64,000 nucleotides of DNA from Basidiobolus meristosporus CBS 931.73 (taxonomy: Eukaryota; Basidiobolomycota; Basidiobolomycetes; Basidiobolales; Basidiobolaceae), in contig MCFE01000335.1 of assembly GCA_002104905.1 (NCBI GenBank), forward strand, positions 28,267-92,266, in the 5' to 3' direction. Below the pieces are notes generated by a model. That model made no database searches. It worked only from the letters and a program-made list of their open reading frames with translations, and was not told the origin of the DNA. The number at the start of each line of letters is the position of its first letter. The stretch's first letter is position 1. The translations under genes and the position numbers were made by a program. Below, piece after piece: positions 55,353 through 64,000 of the stretch.

Positions 55353-56150
55353 TGTCATGATCACATGACAACCACAAGCACACATGCCAAGTTTCAGCTT
55401 CCTAGCGCAATTTCTAAGAGATTCCTTCTGGAACCTTCTACCACCTTCCAGAAAGTTCTTGACCATTCCAAACCATTGGTACACAATGGAACATTCCATG
55501 GAAGCTTCCCATTGTATTTTCCATAGTCCAGTACCATATATGGAAATACCAGGTCACATGACTTAGTTCACATGATCAGGTGACCCAATCCATTTCCTCA
55601 TCCTGTTTCAGTGCCGTGTTATCTATGTCATTATCCCCAGCACCATTGCTGTGCCTTACCCCACAACCTCATTAGTATTAGCTAATATCTCTTGGCATCA
55701 GTATAACCAAAAAGCATATATAGTCCTATCCCCCCTTAAGTATTCCTCAGTCTGATAAACAAAGGTCTTGAATAAACAGCCTTGCCTTGGAAATCCGCCT
55801 TGCCTTGAGGATCCACACCTAAGTCCTTTCCTGGTCCTGCCTTGCCTAGCTCTACTCTCCTGCCTTGTGTCTATTCATAACAGTTTTATCAGACTCTCCT
55901 GACTTACCTGTGGACCCCTGCCTTCTGCCCATAAGCTTAAAGAAAACTTGTAAAAGGAATACTCACCATAAGTATCACCCATCATCTTTCCCTAGTCCTG
56001 TCCTATAAAGACAAAGATACTTTATCTTTGTAAAACCATTGGTCAAAGCTGCATTCACTTTATTACCCTGCTGGTGGAGTTTACAGTTGTTACAGTATTG
56101 GAAGCTTTAGTACATACTCTATCAAAGGACGTTGAAACCAGTACCTTCTG
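55353..56150 (+). repeat. Gypsy G2a 5' LTR (end approximate)
   Basis: Starts TGTCATGATCACATGACA. Regulatory-looking parts: two perfect heat-shock-type elements, TTCtgGAAccTTC at 55426-55438 and TTCcaGAAagTTC at 55446-55458; CCATATATGG at 55534-55543; a TATA-like catatatagtcc near 55716. The downstream border is uncertain; AAGTGGCGCTAAC near 56152 could be the primer-binding region. It is inserted in the tail of Plavaka copy P6. Confidence 0.75.
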
Positions 56151-56288
56151 AAGTGGCGCTAACTTATTTAAGTTGGGGATTGTGGCTCAATAGTTGTATT
56201 CTTGACATACTAGTGGCTGTACAAACCCACAACCTAGCTTAGTATATTCCAGTATTCCTTGCAAGTTTATCCACCTTCCTCTGCTACC

Positions 56289-57230
56289 ATGTCCAACCTA
56301 GAGCTGAACTTTGCCCAGCTCATGGCTGCCGTTACCCAACTGCAGCAAGACCACGCAGACCTCAGAAACACTCTTGCTCAGTTCCAGAACTAAAGTGTCC
56401 AGCAAACTAGCCATGTTCCAGTCTACCAAGAACCCAAGTATACTCCTGCTACCAAGTTCAATGGCTCTCAGAATGAATTCCGTGGCTTCATCAACATGGT
56501 GAAGAACAATCTTGCATTCCAGCCCAACCGGTACCCCACTGACCAGGCCAAAGTTGGTTTCATCTCCAACCTGCTTACTGGTACAGCTCTCAAGTGGTTC
56601 TCCCCATTAGTAGAGGCCGACTCTCCCCTCGTCAGAGACTACCAAGCTTTTCTCATTGAAATGGAGCTAACATTTGGTAACCTTGACCAAGCCAGAATTG
56701 CTGCCAACAAGATCAAGACCCTCAAACAAGGGAACAAACCAGCATCAGTCTATGCCTCAGAATTCCAACAACTCTCCAGTGACCTCAGCTCCTGGGGTCA
56801 AGCAGCTTTGATAAGCCAATTCCATGATGGCCTTAATGATGAGGTTTGTGATCTGCTACTCACACTCCCAGATCCAGATACATTGGTTGAAGCTATGCAC
56901 CAAGCAATCCAGTGTGATAACAGACTATTCCAGAAGAAGCAAAAGAACTGTAAAAGACACATTCCTGTTGCAGTCCCAGCCCCTCCTGCTCCCCAAGTCA
57001 CTCCAGAAGATCCTATGCAGATTGATAGTGCCAAATACAAGAAACTATTAAAGAGTGAAAAGTCCAGACATCAACAAGCCAACCTCTGTCTATACTGTGG
57101 CCAATAAGGTCACTTTGCCAAGTCCTGCCCCAACAAGAAGTCCAGCTACAAGCTGATGCAGTCCTCCAGTAACCAACCTGATTCATATCTGTTGGGAAAC
57201 TCCAATGTCCAGTTGCACTGACAGGCTTGC
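56289..57230 (+). pseudogene. gag: Gag of gypsy G2a
   Basis: ATG 56289 (MSNLELNFAQLMAAVTQLQQ), TAA at 56391-56393, then a long capsid frame (56496-57107; FNGSQNEFRGFINMVKNN, DQARIAANKIKTLKQGNKPA, LISQFHDGLNDEVCDLLLTL) of the type shared with Tf2-like and vertebrate Mar/PEG10 retrotransposon gags. The zinc knuckle reads CLYCGQ, stop (57105-57107), GHFAKSC, with the stop where the sister copy G2b has Pro. Only two stops, so a relatively recent element. Confidence 0.85.
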
Positions 57231-59859
57231 AACTAGACCCACCCATGAAAATCCAGCATATCCAAGAATCTTCCTTTGCCACAAAATCTATCCAGTCCTT
57301 GAGAATGCCTGTCAAAATCCAGATCCCTGACTCCAGTCCTGTCCCAGCTCTAGCCCTGATTGATTCCAGTGCTTCATCCTGTTTCATTGACCAAGCCTTT
57401 GTCCAGAAGCACTCTATTCCTGTTACCTTAAAGTCCTGTCCAGTCCAAGTAGAAGTTATTGATGGAAGATCACTCTCCACTGGTGCTGTTACCCATGAAA
57501 CATGCTTACTCCAGCTGTCCAGTACTGTTCACCAAGAAAGAATTGCCTTAAACATCATCAACTCACCACACTATCCTATTGTACTGGAAGCTCATGGCTG
57601 AGCTACCACAATCCAAGTATTGATTGGGAATCCAAGATCCTGTCACTCACCAGATCCCACCAAGTCAACTCCATGAAATCTCTAGACCCTGATAACTGTG
57701 AAAAGACTGTTACCAACAGTTCAACAGCCCAAGATTCCTTGCCAGCTGAAGGAGCCCCCTCAGCAACTATACCAGCCAAGTACCAAGAGTTTATCCATGT
57801 CTTTGACAAGAAGAAAGCAGAACTCCTCCCTGACCATTGGCCTTATGACTGCCCTATAGACCTTGAAGATGGAAAAGTCCCTCCATTTGGCCCAATATAT
57901 AATCTCTCTCAGCTGGAGTTGAAAGAGCTCCATGATTATATTCAAGAAAACCTCCAGAAGGGTTTCATTCAGCACTCCAAATCACCTGCTGGAGCCCTAA
58001 TCCTCTTTGTCAAGAAGAAGGATGGTACCCTCAGAATGTGTCTGGACTACCGTGCTTTGAATAAGATCACAGTCAAGAACCACTACCCCCTGCCCCTGAT
58101 CAACACACTGTTAGATCAGCTATCTGCTGCTCAAGTCTTCACCAAGATAGACTTGAGAGGAGCTTACAATCTTGTCAGAATCAAGCCTGATGATGAACAG
58201 AAAACTGCCTTTTGCACAAGATATGGTCACTTCAAGTACAAAGTAATGCCGTTTGGCCTCACCAATGCCCCTGCTGTGTTTCAACACCTCATGAACAACA
58301 TATTCCGTGAAAACCTTGACCAGTTTGTGGTAATCTACCTTGATGATATTCTTATATACTCCAAGAGCCAAGATGAACATGATGAACATGTCAAGAAAGT
58401 ATTGAGAAAACTAGACTCTGCCAGTCTCTATGCCAAGCTAGAGAAGTGTGAATTTGACCAGAGAGAAGTGGAATTTCTGTGGTTACCTCATCAGCCCTGA
58501 GGGAACAAGAATGGACCCAAAGAAACTTGACTCAGTCCAATCTTGGAAAACTCCAAGCTCAGTCAAGGAAGTGCAATCCTTCCTGGGATTTGCCAACTTC
58601 TATTGCAGGCTCATAGCCAACTACTCCAAGATAGTCACCCCTCTGACAAAGCTTACCCAAAAGAACACACCTTTTGCCTGGAATGAGGAGCAATCCACCT
58701 CATACAACCAACTCAAGAAATCTTTCCTGAAGGCCCCCCTGCTTGCCCACCCTGACCTTGAGAAGCAATTCATAGTGGAGACTGATGCTTCTGATTTTGC
58801 CCTTGGTGCCATACTCTCCCAGTATGATGAAGACAATGTGTTGCACCCCATTACATTCTACTCTTATAAGTTTTCCCCTGCAGAGATCAACTATGATATC
58901 TATGATAAGGAGTTGCTTGCCATCATTGTAGCCTTTGAGCAATGGAGACACTACCTGAACGGTGCAAAATACAAAATCAAAGTTTTCTGTGACCATAAGA
59001 ACCTTGAGTACTTTGCAACTTCCAAAGTACTAAACCGGAGACAAGCCAGATGGTCACTCTTTCTGTCCAGCTTTGACTTTACTATCACCTATAGACCTGG
59101 TGCAAAGCAAGGAAAGCCTGATACCCTGTCCAGAAAAAAGGAATATGCCCTGGAAGAGGGAGATGATGCCTGTTGGCAAATGGAACACCCATTGCTGAGC
59201 AAGAATCATTCTGAGATTCTTGCCACCTGGTCCTCAAGTCTTGTCATCCCTTCATTCCTAGTAAGGATATCAGAATCCCAAGCCTCTGATATGACTTCCA
59301 GCACCGTCAAGAAATATCTGGAATCCCCAGTTGGGCCCCCTCCCAAGCTCCCAAACATCCAGAACCTGCATTTGGTAATCAACTTCATCTACCACAAGCA
59401 GCATCTTTATGTTCCAGACCTTGCCACCCAGCTAGACATCATTAAGTCTTGGCATGATTCAATGGCTGCAGCCACTTTGGTACTGCCAGAACCTTGAATG
59501 CTATCAAAAGAGATTTCTGGTGGCCTAGAATGATAGCTCTTATCAAAGAGTACATTCTGACTTGTGATATTTGCAACCGTGCAAAACCAGCCAGACACCA
59601 GCCCTATGGACTTCTTCAGCCCTTGCCTATCCCAGAACTCCAATGGAGATCTATATATATGGACTTCATTACTGACCTCCCTGAGTCATGTGGCTTCAAT
59701 GCTATACTTGTAGTGGCTGACTGGCTGACCAAAATGGCTCACTTTATCCCTTGCTGTAAGAACACTGATGCAAAAGAAACTTCTGCATTAGTCCTGAAGA
59801 ATATTTTCCACCTTCATGGTATCCCCAGAGATATTGTGTCAGATAGAGGCCCACAGTTT
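57227..59859 (+). pseudogene. pol: Pol of gypsy G2a, part before the Harbinger insertion
   Basis: Aspartic protease about 57290-57600 (LALIDSSASSCFIDQAF; the motif is D-S-S for the usual D-S/T-G). RT 57890-58500 with [14 protein letters not shown] and the intact [10 protein letters not shown] at 58336-58365; frameshift near 58480. RNase H 58448-59130 (ETDASDFALGAILSQ, FCDHKNLEYFATSK). Integrase finger near 59440-59580 (frameshift near 59480, then TCDICNRAKPARHQPYG) and core MDFITDLPES, VVADWLTKMAHFIP, IVSDRGPQF, broken off by Harbinger-like copy 5 inside the Phe codon context. Few lesions. Confidence 0.9.
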
Positions 59860-60602
59860 AGACTTGTTCCATTGTACCGTGCCAGGGCGCGTGGCACAAT
59901 CCGCGGTTGCAAAGAACAATTGGGCGCGATATTATAGCTACCAGAAGGCAGGATCCTTCTTGGACAATTTCGCACTATGCGGGACAATCTTGCACACTAT
60001 GGCACAACCTGACACAATGAGGTTGGCGCGGATGATCGCGCCAACTTGTAATGCTTGCATCACGTGCGCGATCGGATACCGCTATAATGGCAGGTAAAAT
60101 CCGGTATTTGGATATGTTTCTTTAATGTAAATGGAAATAAATGTGTATCACACTATAAACTACACTGATACTTACCATTTTGGTTACCCTCACTCCAATT
60201 GGACGGTATCTCAGCGGTTAATTGGTCCAAAAGTATCCTGAAGCTGGCAGCCCCCAATTGGCTCATTGACTACTGAAAAAGCTACCTGATTTGCCATCAA
60301 ATATCCCATTTTGCCCATTGAGCAAGTAAATCCCTGATCCTAGTGATTGGGCAAGGTGTCATAGCTAGCACGCAAGCGATCGTGTAGGTGCAAAACAGAT
60401 CCAATAGCTGCACTGGTATTACAGATGACGTATATATATGCAGGGTGTTTATTTATAGGGGTTCTGTCTCAAATGTGAGACGTCCTTGATATTACTTATA
60501 TCAAAAATTTGATGATCACTGATTTGCGATGGCTTGATTTTGATCGCAAAAAAAAAGGGCTGTCGGGATCATTACAAATGTGAGCAATTCAAAGCGATCG
60601 CA

Positions 60603-61835
60603 TCATCTTCTTCTGGGTTTTTCTCTCACAGGGATTACTACTGAAGCATTTGGTAGTGACTCACTTTGCACACCTATACTACTTCCTGGCTGACTATCAT
60701 CTTGGCTACTTGTGTATTCGTAGTCAGTATTTTGCCTCCTAGTTGATGAGTGCAATGCTGCAGCTTGGCCGCGCTGAATTGCTCCAACTGAACCAACTGA
60801 ACCGGCCTGTAGTGCTACGTACTGACGCGTTCTTTTACTTGCCAAGGGCTCCGGTGGTTGAGTCACTTCATGTTGGTCATCATCAGTCAGTTCACCAGAA
60901 GTAACTTGCTGATGGTCAGGCAAAACGGCACGCGCAGGCGCGCCTTGACGCGTTGAGATGGCCCTTGGCTGAGTTTGATGTGATGCCGCATGTTGACGCA
61001 ACTTGGTCCGCTCCAATGGACTTGTGTCTAAATGAGCAGTTTGGCGAGTTCTGGTAGTTTTGCTCTGAAGCGCGCGCGTTGACTTGACGTGGGGTGTTCT
61101 GTTAAAGGGTGTTGGCGTGGTCTGGACTGACGTGCGCCGGCGCGCTGTGGTTGCAAGAGATGGTAGGGAATCCAGCAAGGCGTGCTGGTGCAATCTGGAC
61201 AATGTTGCTTGCGGTCTGTATTCTTCCTCCTGAAGCTCACCATCTAATTCCTCAAGGTATTCACTTACCCTCTGTCTGATACTTTGGAGCTGTTGCCTGG
61301 ATGAGTCCTGTGTATATTGCTCTCGGAAGCCACTTAGCTCTACTAATATATCACGTAGTACATTAGTCATTTGAGGCAAAAACTCATTCAAAATCTCTTT
61401 GGTTCCCAAAGTTGAGGCACGAACGGACGTGTCCGGCCCGTACTGTGCAAATTGCGCGCGAAATTGTTCCCGCGCGGCTTCCTCATCAAATCCCCTCACT
61501 CTCAGCTCATTCTTGATTTCAATACTTGTCTTGTTATATATCTTTTTACATACATCGGCTGGCATCTTGATGTAGAACTCATGCAACAGCTTTCTACTCA
61601 AATTCTTCCATCTTTGTCAACTCTCTGAGGTATCTAGTTCTGCTAGATTAATCAGTAGTGCCCAAATATCTGTATGAAGGCTCATCATAGACACTTGGGC
61701 CATACTAAAATCATTTGGCGAGAACTTGAACGGATCCAACATCGACTTCTCCGGTCCGGACCACGCTAGTGAGCTGGGGGATGGGTTTTGTCTGGGTTGT
61801 ACTAAAGATGAGTTGAGGCTTGGTATGGGGACCAT
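60603..61835 (-). pseudogene. ORF2 of Harbinger-like copy 5
   Basis: ATG 61835 opens a 72-codon piece that ends with the shared TGA after ELDTSES (61617). Downstream the same frame is open for 332 codons (61601-60603): LSRKLLHEFYIKMPADVCKK, LRVRGFDEEAAREQFRAQF, TKEILNEFLPQMTNVLRDIL and VIPVREKPRRR. Apart from the TGA the frame is intact, so this copy is one codon away from the full ORF2 as inferred from older copies that have CAA there. Whether the protein starts at the downstream MPADV or needs read-through is unknown. Confidence 0.75.
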
Positions 61836-62194
61836 AGCAACGGATTTGGATACTTATACAGCAGTATATTGGCATCAACCTGGTCTTATATGAAATATAT
61901 ATGAAAACTAAAGTGATTGTTGAATTTTCCATATATTATGCATGATGCATCTTGGATTGCATTGACACGGATCAGATCACATCAATTGCAGATTTCCTAT
62001 TTGATTATAGACCTATGATTAAAGCATCAATAAAAGTACCAAGGCATTGTTTGCGGATGATTTTTGCGACGTAATGATGGGATACATGGCAATTGATGGA
62101 GATTTAACCATAATGTGTTAAAAATCAGATAAATAACGCAGATTGCGCCGAATCGATTCAAACCGCCTCCATACAATCATCCATCAATTTTAAT

Positions 62195-63079
62195 ATGACT
62201 TACTCATCTGAATGGTCTTTTCTCATCAATCCCATCACTACCACTGGATTTCCTTTTGACACACTGGAGGAGATCTATTCCAAGTACTGTGGACCATCAA
62301 CCCCAATCTACTCAAGGAAATCCCTTGTTAAGCTTCTCTGCTATTACAAGAACTATTGCCCTACAAGGTTTCATCCCACCATCCATGGCAACAAAAGTCC
62401 TAGAAGCTTTCATTCCCAGCTGACAGCAATGGAGAACCACCTTGCAGAGGGTATGAATGACTTAGAGCAAGCTTGGAATACTAGGTTCAGAAGCTCCAAT
62501 AGACTTCCATATCCCAGAGTGTTCAGCAACAGGTTCCATATCAGGAGTATTTTGGATACCTTCCCAGTGAGGATTAACAGACCTTCTAGAGGGCAGAGGC
62601 ACTTTTATTCTGGCAAGTACAAGGCACACTGTGTGAAGTTTCAAGCACTGTCTGACATTGAGGGTAACATCATCTGGTTTAGTAGGCCATTTGCTGGAAG
62701 TAGGCATGACAAAGCACTCTGGGTAGAGAATCATCCTGAATTCAGTAGAGGGGAGAAATATATGGCAGACTTGGCCTATATAGGAGAGGATTGTCAGAGA
62801 TTAGGATGTATTACAGCTTATAGGAAGCCAAGGAATGGTGTGCTTAGCAGGAAGCAGAAGCTCTACAATGAGATATTTAATCATTTCAGAGTAAGGGTAG
62901 AGCACACATTTGGATATCTGAAGAGATTCAGCATATTGGCAGGTAAATACAGAGGAAAGTCATATATAGGTGAAAACAGCAGAATAGGTAAAATAGTTAA
63001 GATACTTATTAATGCACAGTATGTTCATACAAGAAGACATCCACTGAGAGAAATGTGTCTGGAGCATTATGAAGAGTAA
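62195..63079 (+). CDS. Harbinger-like DDE_Tnp_4 transposase, intact
   Basis: 294 codons, ATG 62195. Differs from the copy 4 protein at only about two residues seen by eye (N-K for N-R in IHGN(R/K)SP, and WFSRPF for WFSGPF just before the second Asp). D121, D172 and E236 are all present. G164R next to the conserved GPFAGSRHD motif could weaken the enzyme; copy 4 has the presumably ancestral Gly. Confidence 0.92.
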   Translation: MTYSSEWSFLINPITTTGFPFDTLEEIYSKYCGPSTPIYSRKSLVKLLCYYKNYCPTRFHPTIHGNKSPRSFHSQLTAMENHLAEGMNDLEQAWNTRFRSSNRLPYPRVFSNRFHIRSILDTFPVRINRPSRGQRHFYSGKYKAHCVKFQALSDIEGNIIWFSRPFAGSRHDKALWVENHPEFSRGEKYMADLAYIGEDCQRLGCITAYRKPRNGVLSRKQKLYNEIFNHFRVRVEHTFGYLKRFSILAGKYRGKSYIGENSRIGKIVKILINAQYVHTRRHPLREMCLEHYEE

Positions 63080-63262
63080 ATAAAGCAAGGAAAGCACTAT
63101 TTTGAGCAACATAAGTAAGATTGAGTAAAATTACCAGTAACTGTATCATACCACTGGCATCATGGTAGAAATTATAGTGCCAGATAGTGCCGTAGGGTGC
63201 CAGATCAATCCGGCACTATAAACCGGCTGGCACTATGTGGCACTATCCAACGGAACAAGTCT

Positions 63263-64000
63263 TTTGTGTCCAAGTTTTGGAAACACTTCATGCAATACCT
63301 TGGTGTTCAAGTCAAGCACTCTACTGCCTTCCATCCACAGTCTGATGGCCAAACTGAAAGAATCAACCAGATTCTAGAGCAATACCTCCAGTGCTATATC
63401 AATTACTAGCAAGACAATTGGGTTGATCTACTCCCTGTTGCTGAGTTTGCCTACAACAGCTCAAGCCATAGTGCAACCATCTTTACACCATTCTATGCAA
63501 ACTACGGATTCCACCCTCAGTTTGATATCCAGATTCCAACAAACCCAATGAGCCCACATGCGGCTGAACATGCCCAAGCAATCCAGGACATCCAGAATAC
63601 CCTCAAGGAAGAACTATCCTTAGCTCAGGAAAGCTACAAGAAATTTGCCAATCTAAAACAGCATCCCAGCCCTGATCTTAATGAAGGAGATTCTGTATGG
63701 TTACTCAGAAGAAACATCAGCACCAACCACCCTTGTGACAAGCTAGATTTCAAGAAACTTGGTCCCTTCAAGATCAAGAAGAAGCTTAGCCCTATAGTAT
63801 ATCAGCTACAGCTACCAGCAAGTATGAGAATCCATGATACTTTCCATGTATCCCTCTGGAGCTGTATTGTAGGAACAACTTGCAAAACCGGCAAGAAGCA
63901 AAGCCCCAAGCCATCCAGGTTGACCAACATCAAGAATTTGAAGTTAAACAGATCCTAGACTCCAAGTATATCCGGTCAAAGCTGTACTACTTAGTAGACT
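63263..64000 (+). pseudogene. pol: Pol of gypsy G2a, rest of integrase (runs off the window)
   Basis: VSKFWKHFMQYLGVQVKHST and FHPQSDGQTERINQILEQYL (catalytic Glu in TER, about 63355), a TAG at 63407-63409 (INY*QDNW), EFAYNSSSHSATIFTPFYANYG (63445-63505), and the C-terminal GDSVWLLRRNIST..KLDFKKLGPFKI domain typical of Tf2-like integrases (63690-63780), then HDTFHVSLW (63832-63860; equivalent of the FHVS-L motif). The 3' LTR would lie beyond 64000. Confidence 0.88.

Larger units (their letters stand above)
59860..63262 (+). mobile_element. Harbinger-like DNA transposon, copy 5 (youngest)
   Basis: 3403 bp, AGACTTGTTCC to GGAACAAGTCT, with the exact target duplication TTT at 59857-59859 and 63263-63265. 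Removing the element and one TTT restores CAG-TTT-GTG-TCC, i.e. the integrase reading SDRGPQFVSKFW. ORF2 on minus at the left, transposase intact on plus at the right. Subterminal boxes as in copy 4. Inserted in an already rather young retrotransposon. Confidence 0.96.

Noticed and set aside
1-64000. tRNA, rRNA or host protein-coding genes
   Set aside because: No cloverleaf-like or ribosomal sequence was noticed by eye, and every long frame could be assigned to a mobile element, gene X or the virus-like block. A tRNAscan and gene-prediction run would be decisive.

Overview
This 64-kb window is a graveyard of transposable elements from a eukaryote, most likely a fungus. I found no intact host gene, no RNA gene and no prokaryotic feature. 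The fungal assignment rests on the mix of families: Tf2-like Ty3/gypsy elements, Ty1/copia elements, CACTA-like 'Plavaka/Tnp2' transposases with an N-terminal C2H2 motif, and a two-gene DDE_Tnp_4 (PIF/Harbinger-like) DNA transposon. An early-diverging lineage (Mucoromycota or similar) is plausible but cannot be proved from the sequence. Decayed copies have lost CpG to TpG/CpA where younger copies of the same element keep it, which suggests cytosine methylation of repeats.

Layout. 1-7080: a Plavaka-like unit, with transposase on minus (1-1060) and a divergent accessory gene X on plus (1248-7080) split by Harbinger-like copy 1 (1729-5153). 7182-11400: Harbinger-like copy 3, carrying a solo LTR. 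11404-13055: remnants (gypsy LTR, gene X, L-type LTR, copia). 13056-21155: Ty3/gypsy A1, whose integrase is replaced by truncated Harbinger-like copy 6 and whose 3' LTR contains an L-type solo LTR that itself contains a MITE. 21156-24460: copia 1 (minus). 24461-28125: a gene X remnant holding copia 2 and a fragment resembling the largest subunit of a multisubunit RNA polymerase (26226-27232), which looks like an endogenous large-DNA-virus gene. 28126-31965: L-type LTR fused to gypsy A2. 31966-40514: two or three broken Plavaka/X units with LTR insertions. 40515-44964: gypsy G2b (minus), inserted in a copia fragment. 45371-55350: the longest Plavaka/X unit, its X gene broken by an M-type LTR, Harbinger-like copy 4 and LTR N. 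55353-64000: gypsy G2a (plus), split by Harbinger-like copy 5 in the integrase and running off the window.

How the pieces work together. The Harbinger-like element (about 3.4 kb) has two divergent genes: a DDE transposase (intact, 294 aa, in copies 4 and 5) and ORF2, a putative DNA-binding partner. Its ends are AGACTTGTTC; four copies have exact 3-bp target duplications (AGT, AAT, ATT, TTT), and the subterminal regions carry TGCC boxes spaced 10 bp apart. A 211-bp MITE has eight such slots in perfect 10-bp phase. The Plavaka-like unit also has two divergent genes (Tnp2-type transposase and X).

Most notable observations: the RNA-polymerase-like fragment; the 10-bp-phased boxes; a stop codon in ORF2 shared by the young Harbinger-like copies; heat-shock elements and CArG boxes kept in LTRs; and CpG-specific decay.
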